Shown here: positions 7,950 to 16,448 of the stretch, one piece after another
Position numbering within the stretch: position 1 is the first letter of the stretch
Layout: each line of letters starts with the position of its first letter
DNA from: an uncultured Eubacteriales bacterium
Lineage (GTDB): Bacteria > Bacillota > Clostridia > Oscillospirales > UBA644
Reading direction: 5' to 3'
Length of the DNA stretch: 64,000 bases
NCBI GenBank assembly: GCA_934454405.1
Contig: CAKSFN010000005.1
Location: 62,001 to 126,000 of the forward strand
Made by a program: the position numbers and the translations under genes
Notes under the pieces: model-generated
Databases searched by the model: none
The model's input: only the letters and a program-made list of their open reading frames with translations
What the model was told of the DNA's origin: nothing

Positions 7950-7976
7950 CCCGACGCAAAAAAGCGTCGGGTTTTT
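7950..7976. terminator. Terminator between convergent genes
   Basis: CCCGACGC (7950-7957) and GCGTCGGG (7964-7971) form an 8-bp stem with an A6 loop, followed on the plus strand by TTTTTATAT. On the minus strand it is followed by TAATTTTTC, so it can serve both the ttcA-like gene and the convergent lipid-kinase gene. Confidence 0.85.
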
Positions 7977-7979
7977 ATA

Positions 7980-8873
7980 TTATTTTCTGAGTTTGCAGGC
8001 AAGGTGAAGATTTTCTATTTCCGTATGAGTGCCGCCGTCCGCGTATTCGCCGTCCAGAGACCACGATATCGGGGTGTCGGAATCTATCGTAACTTTTGAG
8101 CCGCGAACAAAGTCTATCATATCGCAGTCTTCAAGCTTGGACGATGTGATCGCCGAAACAATCTTGTTAAAATCGGCGATATTTTCGGGATTGCGGACAA
8201 AAGTAACCTCAAATTCGCCGTCCGCAAGGTCAACAACGCCGTCTTTAAGTTTCACAACTCCGCCGACGGCTGTTGAGTTCGAAATCGCGCCGAAAATGTA
8301 GTCATCTTCGAGAATTTTGTCGTCCACCGTTGCTTTTATATGATATTTTGTAATTTTCGAAAGATCCTTTATCGCCTCGAAAATGTAGGTTAAATGCCCG
8401 AAAACATTCTTGACGGATTGCGAGGCGGAATATGACGACGCGGTGAAGATTCCGAACGAGGCGATGTATGAAAAGTACCTGTCGTTGAATTTTCCGACAT
8501 CTATCAGCGTAGGTTCGTTTTTCAGAATGCTTTTGACCGCGGCGACGGGTTTAAGCGGAATTTTCAGACTGTTGGCAAAGTCGTTCGTGCTGCCTGCCGG
8601 GATATAGCCGATTTCGATTTTGTCGTTTCCGCTGCGCAGAACGCCCGAAAGCGTTTCGTTAAAGGTTCCGTCTCCGCCGGCGCAGACGATAAGGTCGCAA
8701 TCGTCGTTTTTTGCCGCTTTATACGCAAAATCCGTCGCGTCTCCCCTGCCGGTCGTCGTTTTTACGACGATCTGACAGCCCGAATCGCTCATTTCGGTTA
8801 TTATATTGAAAAAATTCGGCTTGATCTGTTTTTTTCCCGCGACGGGATTGACTATCAAAAGAACTCTTTTCAT
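7980..8873 (-). CDS. Diacylglycerol/lipid kinase family protein
   Basis: This 297-residue protein of the DagK/YegS/sphingosine-kinase fold phosphorylates a lipid hydroxyl with ATP, most often diacylglycerol to phosphatidic acid. It starts MKRVLLIVNPVAGKKQIK and carries the nucleotide-binding GGDGTFNE at residues 66-73, followed by the family IPAGSTNDFA segment. It is the last gene of a three-gene minus-strand set (SDR, GT4, kinase) with gaps of 11-15 nt. Pairing with a GT4 glycosyltransferase suggests diacylglycerol recycling and glycolipid synthesis, which is inference. Substrate specificity cannot be read from sequence. Confidence 0.88.
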   Translation of the reverse strand: MKRVLLIVNPVAGKKQIKPNFFNIITEMSDSGCQIVVKTTTGRGDATDFAYKAAKNDDCDLIVCAGGDGTFNETLSGVLRSGNDKIEIGYIPAGSTNDFANSLKIPLKPVAAVKSILKNEPTLIDVGKFNDRYFSYIASFGIFTASSYSASQSVKNVFGHLTYIFEAIKDLSKITKYHIKATVDDKILEDDYIFGAISNSTAVGGVVKLKDGVVDLADGEFEVTFVRNPENIADFNKIVSAITSSKLEDCDMIDFVRGSKVTIDSDTPISWSLDGEYADGGTHTEIENLHLACKLRK

Positions 8874-8888
8874 TTATGCTTCTCCGAT

Positions 8889-10232
8889 TTATTTTTCTTT
8901 TTTGATTTCTTCCAATTCTTTTTCCATGAAATTCTCAACCGCGGCGCGGTCGTTCTTTATTTTACGGGGCATTTTGGCAAAAACTTCTCTGAAAAACGAA
9001 TCCGTTTTGCTTACGATTTTCAGAAATTCGTCTCCTCGAACGCCGTTTCGCGGCAGTTTTCCGCATTTTTTAAGTTCGAGAACGGCGTGATAGCGTTCAA
9101 CGGCTTCGGCGACGGCATCTTCCCACGAGACATAAAGATCCGTCATTGCGGCGTCTCCGATCTTTCGCATATATTCCTTCTTATCGGAAACGGCGGCGAG
9201 CACGGCTGCCATCGACGCGGCGTTTTCTTCTGTTAAAAGAGCATTTCTGCCGTCGGTCACGTCCTCCGCGGCACAGCTCCCCTTTACAAGAACGCTTGCA
9301 AGTCCGCAGGCGGCGGCTTCGCGCACAACTATTCCGTTCGTGTCAAACGTCGACGGAAACAAAAACAAATCGGCAAGCGAATAATACGCGCGAAGAAGAT
9401 CGCGGTCGTAAACGGCGCCGACAAAAAGGCATTTATCTGTCAGCCCTTTTTCCTCCGCGTAAGCGACTATCTCGTCAAAATCGCCTTTTGAGCCGACAAA
9501 AACGGCGCGAAAGTCTCTTTTTTTCTCTTTAAGCGCCGCAAGAGCGTCCAGCGTTATTCTTAGCCCTTTATACCACATCATACGCCCGACATAAAGAAAA
9601 ACAGGCGTTTCGTTCGGAATACCGAGCTTTCGGCGAAGATTTTCAACGGAGTTTCCGGATGCGCGGCCGCGCGGGAGATCAACACCGTTCCGCATAACGC
9701 GAACGTCGCCGCAAAAACCGAGCGAACGCATATTTTCTATCGCTCCGCGGCTCACCGTCCAGACCTCGTCGCACGCTTCGAGATTATTTACAAAAAGCCT
9801 GATCGAGATCTCGCGCAGCTTCTCGGAAGAAAAGACTTTCTCTATATCGATATTAAACTTGGTGTGATACGTAAAAACTATCGGCGCATCGGTCTTTTCA
9901 CGGACAAGACGGGCAAGAAACGTCGATATTGCGGGACAGTGGGAGTGTATTATATCTATATCGTTTTTCGCGATTTTTTCCGCAGTCGGAGAAGCGATGG
10001 GATTTCCCATACGATAACCGGCAATTCTGGTCGTGTTAAAACTTGTGTACTGAAGCACGGGATAAGGATATACGGAAACGTCGCGTTTCGGATACTTCGG
10101 GGTCGCAACGACGGGTCGTCCGTACTTTTCGTTGATAATGTTCGCATAGTTAAGCACGGCGTTCGCAACGCCGTCTATGAGCGGAGGAAAAGAATCGTTC
10201 AGAAGACATACGCCGAGACCGCTTTTTTCCAT
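8889..10232 (-). CDS. GT4-family glycosyltransferase
   Basis: This is a 447-residue GT-B enzyme. The N-terminal acceptor domain opens with the family pattern NDSFPPLIDGVANAVLNYA. The C-terminal donor domain has VGRMMWYKGL and the nucleotide-sugar segment FDTNGIVVREAAACG, where the EX7E motif is present as DX7E. These features match GT4 glycosyltransferases that act on diacylglycerol or phosphatidylinositol at the cytoplasmic membrane face. The context (SDR upstream, lipid kinase downstream) supports a glycolipid role. AAAGGAAC precedes the ATG. The sugar and acceptor are unknown. Confidence 0.85.
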   Translation of the reverse strand: MEKSGLGVCLLNDSFPPLIDGVANAVLNYANIINEKYGRPVVATPKYPKRDVSVYPYPVLQYTSFNTTRIAGYRMGNPIASPTAEKIAKNDIDIIHSHCPAISTFLARLVREKTDAPIVFTYHTKFNIDIEKVFSSEKLREISIRLFVNNLEACDEVWTVSRGAIENMRSLGFCGDVRVMRNGVDLPRGRASGNSVENLRRKLGIPNETPVFLYVGRMMWYKGLRITLDALAALKEKKRDFRAVFVGSKGDFDEIVAYAEEKGLTDKCLFVGAVYDRDLLRAYYSLADLFLFPSTFDTNGIVVREAAACGLASVLVKGSCAAEDVTDGRNALLTEENAASMAAVLAAVSDKKEYMRKIGDAAMTDLYVSWEDAVAEAVERYHAVLELKKCGKLPRNGVRGDEFLKIVSKTDSFFREVFAKMPRKIKNDRAAVENFMEKELEEIKKEK

Positions 10233-10243
10233 AATCTGTTCCT

Positions 10244-11014
10244 TTACTTATGTTTCTGTTGACGCATCCAGATATTCATAACAAGCTTGTGAGGAAGCAG
10301 TTTAACACCGAGTATCTGCATTTTGACCTTGAAAGTGTGAAGAGACGTGTCTTTCTTTTTGTTCTTCATATCCTTCAACGCCTGTTCAACGATCTCTTCC
10401 GGCGTGAACATAACGGAATAATATGTCACGGCGTTGTTGTCCTGCGTTGCGGCGCGGTCGAAAAACTCCGTCTTCGTCCAGAACGGACAAACGGCAAGGC
10501 TCTTGATTTTTCTGTCGCGAAGCTCAACATTCAGCGCGCGGGAATAGTTCAAAACAAACGCTTTTGTCGCGCCGTAAACGTTTATATACGGTATGGGCTG
10601 AAACGCTGCGACGGAGCAAAGCTGATATATCTGTCCGCCCTCGTTCATATACGGAAGAGTTGCGCGCGTCATCAAAACAACCGCGCGGCAGTTAAGATCT
10701 ATCATATTCGCCTCATCTTCCGGCGAAACATCGGTATATTTTCCGAATTTCCCGAAACCGCTCGCGTTGACGAGAACGGCGACGTCGGGCTTGTGTTCTT
10801 CAAGCATAGCTTTATACTTTTCGAAGGCGGCGGGGTCGGTCAAGTCCATGGAAATCGGTCTGACACGGCATTTCAACTCGCCCGAAAGACTTTCAAGGCG
10901 GTTTTCCCTGCGGGCAACGACCCACATTTCGTCAAAATCGTTTTCCCGGTCGAGCCGGCGGCAAAACTCCCTGCCTATGCCGGAGCTTGCTCCGGTTACA
11001 ACTGCGATACGCAT
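10244..11014 (-). CDS. Short-chain dehydrogenase/reductase
   Basis: This 256-residue NAD(P)-dependent Rossmann-fold oxidoreductase has the cofactor motif TGASSGIG at residues 7-14. The catalytic triad is visible as S134, Y147 and K151 in YGATK. It is the first gene of the lipid/glycolipid set and is driven by the consensus promoter at 11048-11076. The substrate is unknown. Similar SDRs often sit in lipid metabolism operons, but that is context only. Confidence 0.85.
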   Translation of the reverse strand: MRIAVVTGASSGIGREFCRRLDRENDFDEMWVVARRENRLESLSGELKCRVRPISMDLTDPAAFEKYKAMLEEHKPDVAVLVNASGFGKFGKYTDVSPEDEANMIDLNCRAVVLMTRATLPYMNEGGQIYQLCSVAAFQPIPYINVYGATKAFVLNYSRALNVELRDRKIKSLAVCPFWTKTEFFDRAATQDNNAVTYYSVMFTPEEIVEQALKDMKNKKKDTSLHTFKVKMQILGVKLLPHKLVMNIWMRQQKHK

Positions 11015-11047
11015 ACAATCACGCTCCGTATCTTTTTTATATTATAC

Positions 11048-11076
11048 ATTATACAATTAAATACCTCCGTTGTCAA
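11048..11076 (-). promoter_or_regulatory. Consensus promoter for the SDR-GT4-lipid kinase operon
   Basis: On the minus strand TTGACA (11076-11071) and TATAAT (11053-11048) are exactly 17 nt apart. A second TATAAT lies at 11046-11041. The 11015-11357 gap holds this promoter and the divergent decarboxylase promoter; I see nothing else in it. Confidence 0.85.
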
Positions 11077-11213
11077 GTATAAAAGAAGCCCAAACGCCCG
11101 ATAATCAATACGGAGGGATAATGCGCCGGCCGCCCGATTGCGGCTTCACAAAAATGTTTCACAAAAACAGGAAAACATTCTCAAAAAAATCATTTCGTAC
11201 AATGCCGTTTCTC

Positions 11214-11241
11214 TTGACTTTTTCGGCGGTTATGGTATAAT
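11214..11241 (+). promoter_or_regulatory. Promoter of the sodium-pumping decarboxylase operon
   Basis: TTGACT (11214-11219) and TATAAT (11236-11241) are 16 nt apart. The predicted transcript has a leader of about 110 nt with no obvious terminator before the first gene at 11358. Confidence 0.75.
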
Positions 11242-11357
11242 ATAATATGGTATCATAGGAAGTATGGGGTTTTATACCTGTTTTTGCTTTCGGGCCCGTG
11301 AAAAAGGCTCGGTTATCTATGAAAAAACAATAAAAATATCATATAACGGAGGTAAAT

Positions 11358-11714
11358 ATGGAAGCATTGACAACGGCTCTCGCAGGCGTTCCCGAATGGC
11401 TGCAAAACTTTGCGGATCAGATTTTCGGATACAAAGCGCCGACAGACGGAGAAGCGTCGATAGGCATGGTTATCCTGCTCGGCATCGGCATAGTCTTTCT
11501 CGGACTTATCTGCCTTGTCATCGTCTGCTCGGTATTCGGGCTGATAGGAAAAGCGACGAACAACGCCGGAAAGAAAAAAGAACCCGTTCCCTCTGCGGCG
11601 GAAGAAGAAATTCCCGACAGACGGGAATTTGTTGCGGCGGTATCCGCGGCGATAGCGGAGGAACTCGGAACGGATGTTTCGGCAATAAGAATTTTATCCA
11701 TAAAGAGAATGTGA
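11358..11714 (+). CDS. oadG: Sodium-pumping decarboxylase gamma subunit
   Basis: This is a 118-residue OadG-like subunit with one membrane helix at about residues 34-60, preceded by a short external N-terminus and followed by a charged cytosolic tail. In this family the gamma subunit anchors the carboxyltransferase to the membrane beta subunit. GGAGG lies 6 nt before the ATG. It is the first gene of a compact four-gene operon: gamma, biotin carrier, beta, carboxyltransferase. Confidence 0.82.
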   Translation: MEALTTALAGVPEWLQNFADQIFGYKAPTDGEASIGMVILLGIGIVFLGLICLVIVCSVFGLIGKATNNAGKKKEPVPSAAEEEIPDRREFVAAVSAAIAEELGTDVSAIRILSIKRM

Positions 11715-11724
11715 GGAACGAAAA

Positions 11725-12105
11725 ATGAAAAAGTACAATGTAAACGTAAACGGAAAAACCTATCAGATAGAAATCGAAGAAGTTAAAAACTTCGACCCGA
11801 AGCAGGCTCCCGCGGCTCCCGCAGCCGATGCGGCTTCCGCAAAAACAGAGCCCGAGGCTCCCGCGCAGGCGCCCGTACAGGCTCCCGAAGGCGGCGAAAA
11901 GATCTCCTGCCCGATGCCCGGAACGATCCTCGACGTAAGATGCTCCGAGGGCGCTTCCGTTAAAAAAGGCGATATTCTCTTTATTCTCGAAGCGATGAAA
12001 ATGGAAAATGAAATAATGTCTCCCTGCGACGGCACGGTTCACGGCGTAAGCGTTTCCAAAGGCGCATCCGTTGACACCGGCGCAACTCTCTGCACGATCG
12101 CTTGA
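11725..12105 (+). CDS. Biotin carboxyl-carrier subunit of the decarboxylase
   Basis: This 126-residue carrier protein starts MKKYNVNVNGKTYQIEIEEV and then has an Ala/Pro-rich flexible linker (residues 28-55). The biotinyl domain carries EAMKMEN with K92 as the biotinylated lysine. It shuttles the carboxyl group from the carboxyltransferase to the membrane decarboxylase. It is a separate polypeptide here, like the glutaconyl-CoA decarboxylase gamma chain, whereas classical OadA carries this domain at its C-terminus. Confidence 0.92.
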   Translation: MKKYNVNVNGKTYQIEIEEVKNFDPKQAPAAPAADAASAKTEPEAPAQAPVQAPEGGEKISCPMPGTILDVRCSEGASVKKGDILFILEAMKMENEIMSPCDGTVHGVSVSKGASVDTGATLCTIA

Positions 12106-12120
12106 TTCGGAGGTCGTAAA

Positions 12121-13305
12121 ATGGATTACATTATAAAATTTTTGCAGCAGACGGGGTTCTATCTGTTTTCCGAAGGCAACTGGCTGAAGCTTGCCATGAT
12201 AGCCATTTCCTGTGTGTTGCTTTATCTCGGAATAGTTAAAAAATTCGAGCCGCTTCTTCTCGTTCCAATCGCGTTCGGTATGCTTCTGACCAACCTCCCC
12301 GGCGCGGAGATGTTCCACGAAGAGCTGTTTGCGGGCGGACATGTTCATTGGGAAATGTTCGCAGGTTCGCAGGAGGGACTGACGGCGGGCTTGCTCGACT
12401 ATCTTTACCTCGGCGTTAAACTCGGCATTTATCCCTGCCTTATATTCCTCGGCGTCGGCGCGATGACGGACTTCGGTCCCCTTATAGCAAACCCGAAAAG
12501 CCTTCTTCTCGGCGCGGCGGCGCAGGGCGGTATTTTCGCGACGTACGCGGCGGCGCGCGGCTTCCTCGGCTTCTCTATGGCGGAGGCGGCGTCGATAGGC
12601 ATTATCGGCGGCGCAGACGGTCCCACCGCGATATTCGTAACATCAAAGCTTGCGCCTCACCTGCTCGGACCCATAGCGGTCGCGGCATATTCGTATATGG
12701 CGCTCGTTCCCGTTATTCAGCCTCCCATAATGAAGCTGCTGACGACGAAAAAGGAACGCGGCATAGTTATGAAAACTCTCCGTCCCGTTTCCAAGAGAGA
12801 AAAAATTCTTTTCCCGATAATAGTTACCGTTTTTGTTTCGCTGCTCGTTCCGAGCGCGGCGCCGCTCATCGCGTGCCTCATGCTCGGCAACCTGTTCAAG
12901 GAATGCGGAGTTACGGAAAGACTTTCAAAGACGGTTCAGAACGAGCTAATGAACATCGTCACGATATTCCTCGGCGTTACGGTCGGAGCGACAGCGACGG
13001 CGGAAACGTTCCTGAAAGCGAACACCATCAAAATAATCGTCCTCGGCGTTATCGCTTTCGGCGTTGCAACGGCGTGCGGCGTTCTTCTTGCAAAGGTTAT
13101 GAACCTTTTCCTGAAAAACAAGATCAACCCTCTTATCGGTTCCGCGGGAGTTTCCGCCGTTCCGATGGCGGCGAGAGTTTCGCAGGTCGTAGGTCAGAAA
13201 GAGAACCCGTCGAACTTCTTGCTCATGCACGCTATGGGCCCGAATGTCGCGGGAGTTATCGGCTCCGCAATCGCGGCAGGCGTTCTTATAGCCATCTGCG
13301 GCTGA
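12121..13305 (+). CDS. oadB: Sodium-pumping carboxylate decarboxylase beta subunit
   Basis: This 394-residue multi-spanning membrane protein decarboxylates carboxybiotin and exports Na+. The family segment IGGADGPTAIFVTSKLAPHL lies about residues 160-180. The C-terminal repeat has GSAGVSAVPMAARVSQ and LLMHAMGPNVAGVIGSAIA, the segments that hold the ion-site residues. The length and about 10 hydrophobic helices fit OadB/GcdB/MmdB. GGAGG precedes the ATG. Substrate specificity is set by the carboxyltransferase, not by this subunit. Confidence 0.93.
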   Translation: MDYIIKFLQQTGFYLFSEGNWLKLAMIAISCVLLYLGIVKKFEPLLLVPIAFGMLLTNLPGAEMFHEELFAGGHVHWEMFAGSQEGLTAGLLDYLYLGVKLGIYPCLIFLGVGAMTDFGPLIANPKSLLLGAAAQGGIFATYAAARGFLGFSMAEAASIGIIGGADGPTAIFVTSKLAPHLLGPIAVAAYSYMALVPVIQPPIMKLLTTKKERGIVMKTLRPVSKREKILFPIIVTVFVSLLVPSAAPLIACLMLGNLFKECGVTERLSKTVQNELMNIVTIFLGVTVGATATAETFLKANTIKIIVLGVIAFGVATACGVLLAKVMNLFLKNKINPLIGSAGVSAVPMAARVSQVVGQKENPSNFLLMHAMGPNVAGVIGSAIAAGVLIAICG

Positions 13306-13324
13306 TACTGCGGGAGGTAACGAT

Positions 13325-14704
13325 ATGAACAAATTATTTATAACAGACACAATTCTCCGTGACGCGCACCAATCGCAGGCGGCAACGAGAATGAGAATCG
13401 AGGATATGCTCCCCGGCTGCGAAATTCTCGACAGCGTAGGCTATTGGTCTCTTGAATGCTGGGGCGGCGCAACGTTTGACGCTTGTATGCGTTTCCTTGA
13501 CGAAGACCCGTGGGAGCGTCTGCGCAAACTGCGTTCCGCAATGCCGAAAACCCGTCTTCAAATGCTTCTGAGAGGTCAGAATCTGCTCGGATACAAGCAT
13601 TATGCGGATGACGTGGTTGACGAATTCATTGAAAAATCCATCAAAAACGGAATTGACGTAATCAGAGTTTTCGACGCGCTCAACGACCCCAGAAACCTTA
13701 TGCAGTCCGTCAAATCCATAAAGAAATACGGCGGTATCTGCGAAGCGGCGATAAGCTACACCGTTTCGCCCGTACACAACATCGAGTATTTTGTCAAACT
13801 CGCAAAACTGCTCGAAAAAATGGGCGCCGATACCATCTGTATCAAGGATATGGCGAACCTGCTTCTCCCCTACGACGCTTACAAACTTGTTTCCGAGTTG
13901 AAACGTTCCGTCAGCGTTCCCATTCACCTGCACACGCATAACACGGCGGGTACGGGAGATATGACGAACCTTATGGCGGCGCAGGCGGGCGTTGACATTG
14001 TGGACTGCGCGCTTTCCCCGCTTGCGAACGGCACGTCCCAGCCCGCAACCGAATCGCTTGTGGCGACGCTTCAGGGCACGGACAGAGACACGGGGCTTGA
14101 CCTTGTTAAGCTCAACGAGGCGGCGGCTTATTTCAGAACCGTTGCGGACAAGTTGAAAAAAGAAGGCTGGCTCGACCCGAAAGTTTTGAGCGTTGACACA
14201 AAAGCGCTTATCTATCAGGTTCCCGGGGGGATGCTTTCCAACCTGCTCAACCAACTCAAACAGGCTAAAAAAGAGGACAAATATTACGAAGTGCTTGCGG
14301 AAGTTCCGAGAGTGCGCAAAGATTTCGGATATCCTCCGCTCGTAACTCCGACCTCGCAGATAGTCGGAACGCAGGCCGTGATGAATGTCCTTGCCGGAGA
14401 GAGATACAAGATGGTGCCCAAGGAATCAAAGGGTATGCTGAAAGGCGAATACGGTCAGCTTCCCGCGTCCGTCAACGAAGATGTTCGCAAAAAGTGCATC
14501 GGCGACGAGGAAGTTATAACCTGCCGTCCCGCGGATCTCATCGCTCCCGAGCTTGAAAAATACAGGGCTGAGGCGGGAGATCTTGCAAAATGCGAAGAGG
14601 ACGTTTTGAGCTACGCTCTCTTTCCGCAGGTTGCAAAGAGCTTCCTCGAAAAGAGAAACGGCGGCGGCGTGAGAACGCTTTATGTAGAGGACCTTTCCGA
14701 ATAA
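13325..14704 (+). CDS. oadA: Pyruvate/oxaloacetate carboxyltransferase subunit
   Basis: This 459-residue enzyme transfers the carboxyl group from oxaloacetate to biotin. It starts MNKLFITDTILRDAHQSQAA and includes MLLRGQNLLGYKHYADDVV, the catalytic-lysine segment CIKDMANLLLPYDAY and the metal ligands in PIHLHTHNTAGTG, all typical of the TIM-barrel carboxyltransferase. It ends before any biotinyl domain, which is encoded separately at 11725-12105. A long terminator follows, so this is the last gene of the operon. Together the genes would make oxaloacetate decarboxylation drive a sodium gradient. Confidence 0.93.
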   Translation: MNKLFITDTILRDAHQSQAATRMRIEDMLPGCEILDSVGYWSLECWGGATFDACMRFLDEDPWERLRKLRSAMPKTRLQMLLRGQNLLGYKHYADDVVDEFIEKSIKNGIDVIRVFDALNDPRNLMQSVKSIKKYGGICEAAISYTVSPVHNIEYFVKLAKLLEKMGADTICIKDMANLLLPYDAYKLVSELKRSVSVPIHLHTHNTAGTGDMTNLMAAQAGVDIVDCALSPLANGTSQPATESLVATLQGTDRDTGLDLVKLNEAAAYFRTVADKLKKEGWLDPKVLSVDTKALIYQVPGGMLSNLLNQLKQAKKEDKYYEVLAEVPRVRKDFGYPPLVTPTSQIVGTQAVMNVLAGERYKMVPKESKGMLKGEYGQLPASVNEDVRKKCIGDEEVITCRPADLIAPELEKYRAEAGDLAKCEEDVLSYALFPQVAKSFLEKRNGGGVRTLYVEDLSE

Positions 14705-14743
14705 AACGGGATTTGTTCACCGATCAGAAAATTTTCCGTCACG

Positions 14744-14790
14744 ACGGGGGCTGTAAAAACCTGCGGTTTTTACAGCCCCCGTATTTTTAT
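14744..14790 (+). terminator. Strong terminator of the decarboxylase operon
   Basis: A perfect 18-bp stem (14744-14761 with 14765-14782, core GGGGGCTGT/ACAGCCCCC) is followed by ATTTTTAT. It overlaps the stop codon of the convergent GH3 gene, but the T tract is only on the plus side. Confidence 0.92.
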
Positions 14791-16448
14791 GTCGTCAATC
14801 CGTCTATTCGCGGAAACTCAACGTCCGACGGAGATGTTCCGACAAATGGGCTTCGTCCCGTTATTTTTTCGATCAGAGCGTCTATGAACGCATCATTGCC
14901 GCAATAACAGTTTATATAATTTCCGACCTGCGGTACGTCAAGAAGATGATAAGGGTTTGCAAAAGACACGAAAACCGTGGGGACGCTGTGGCAGTAAACG
15001 GGAACGTCGGCGCCCATCGGAGGCTGCCACTCTATGCGGACGACCGTTTGATCGGAGCGCGTTTGAAGATTCGCGGCATAAACGAGCAGGTCATATTTTC
15101 CGACGATATCCGACACGGGCGACATCATACCCTCAAACCCCTCTGCGGGCTTAAAAACGGAAACGTCAAAGCCCTCGCCTCGAAGTTTTTTGAGAAATCT
15201 CTCGCAAACGGAGCCGTCGTTGTTGAAAACGGAAAATCCTTTTTTCGTTTCCAGAGGATATAACAGTATTTTCCGATATTTTTCCGTCGTCAACGGAAAA
15301 ACGCCTTTTTCTTCTCTTACAAGCGTTATCGCTTCCGACGCGCAAGTTCTGCCCCACCCCGCAAACAGAGGTGACCCGAGCTTTTCGCTTTCTTTTTGCG
15401 GTCTGTTTTTATGAAGACCAAGCGCCGCTTTCAGCGCAAGTATCCTGTCAACTGCGTCGTCGAGACGCTGCGGAGATATTATTCCCTTTTCGTAACCGTC
15501 GAACATAAAGCGGATGTCCTCTTCTATATTCTTCGTAAACAGGAACATATCACAGCCCGAGGCAACGGCGGTCGGCACGGCAATATTTCGCGGCATCGCG
15601 CATGCAAAGCCCGCCATGGTCGAAGAATCGGTAATGATAAGTCCGTTAAATCCGAGCGCGGCGCGGAGCAGCCCCGTCAGAATCTCGCGGCTCAGCGTCG
15701 CGGGCAGCCCTGCGGGGCAGACGGACGGCAGGCTTATATGCCCCGCCATAATGCTCAAAACGCCCGCGTCTATACATTCGCGGTATACGGCGCCGTAGGT
15801 TTTCATCCATTTTTCTTTTCCGAGATCGTTGACAGACGGCGCGATATGCTGGTCGCGTTCGTCCCTGCCGTCGCCCGGAAAATGTTTTGCACACGCCGCC
15901 ACGCCGCATTTCTGAACTTCTTCTATATACGCCCTGCTCATCTTTGCCACGGTTTCGGGGTCGGAGCCGAACGTTCTGGTGTTGGTTATCGGATTGCGGA
16001 AATTAAAATCAATATCCGCAACGGGAGCAAACGCCCAGTTGACGCCGACGGCGCGGGCTTCCGTTCCGCATATCCTGCCGAGGCGGCGCGCGTGCTCCGT
16101 TCTTCCCGCGGCGGCGATTGCCATTTCGGGCGCGAACGGGGTGCCGTCCGTGGCAACGCCGTTTCCTCCCTGCTCAAGATTTGCGGCAACAAGCAGCGGA
16201 ACGGCGGAATACCCGTTCATTTTTTCAACGGTTCTGCGACACTCTTCCGAACTCATTGTTCTGCACATAAATCCTCCGGGGCGAACGGAAGAACCTATAT
16301 AACGGCAATAATCTTCATCTTCGTTGTAAGTTATCAGGCAGAACAACTGACGCAGTTTGTCTTCTTCGCTCATCGAAAGACGTGTCGAAACGACCCACTT
16401 TTCCGCTTCCCCGTCAAGATAAAACGGTTTTGAACCGAGATCAGGCAT
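14787..16448 (-). CDS. GH3-family glycoside hydrolase, N-acetylhexosaminidase type
   Basis: This 553-residue GH3 enzyme has no signal peptide, so it should act in the cytoplasm. The N-terminal barrel has KHFPGDG at residues 188-194 and the D199-H201 dyad (DQHIAP) that acts as acid/base in NagZ-like beta-N-acetylhexosaminidases. The putative nucleophile is D274 in IITDSSTMAGF. A second domain of about 200 residues follows, as in two-domain GH3 enzymes. The start overlaps the permease gene by 8 nt, and it is the last gene of the rhamnosidase/ABC operon. A beta-hexosaminidase acting on the imported glycan is the best guess; related GH3 glycosidases or phosphorylases are possible. Confidence 0.82.
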   Translation of the reverse strand: MPDLGSKPFYLDGEAEKWVVSTRLSMSEEDKLRQLFCLITYNEDEDYCRYIGSSVRPGGFMCRTMSSEECRRTVEKMNGYSAVPLLVAANLEQGGNGVATDGTPFAPEMAIAAAGRTEHARRLGRICGTEARAVGVNWAFAPVADIDFNFRNPITNTRTFGSDPETVAKMSRAYIEEVQKCGVAACAKHFPGDGRDERDQHIAPSVNDLGKEKWMKTYGAVYRECIDAGVLSIMAGHISLPSVCPAGLPATLSREILTGLLRAALGFNGLIITDSSTMAGFACAMPRNIAVPTAVASGCDMFLFTKNIEEDIRFMFDGYEKGIISPQRLDDAVDRILALKAALGLHKNRPQKESEKLGSPLFAGWGRTCASEAITLVREEKGVFPLTTEKYRKILLYPLETKKGFSVFNNDGSVCERFLKKLRGEGFDVSVFKPAEGFEGMMSPVSDIVGKYDLLVYAANLQTRSDQTVVRIEWQPPMGADVPVYCHSVPTVFVSFANPYHLLDVPQVGNYINCYCGNDAFIDALIEKITGRSPFVGTSPSDVEFPRIDGLTT

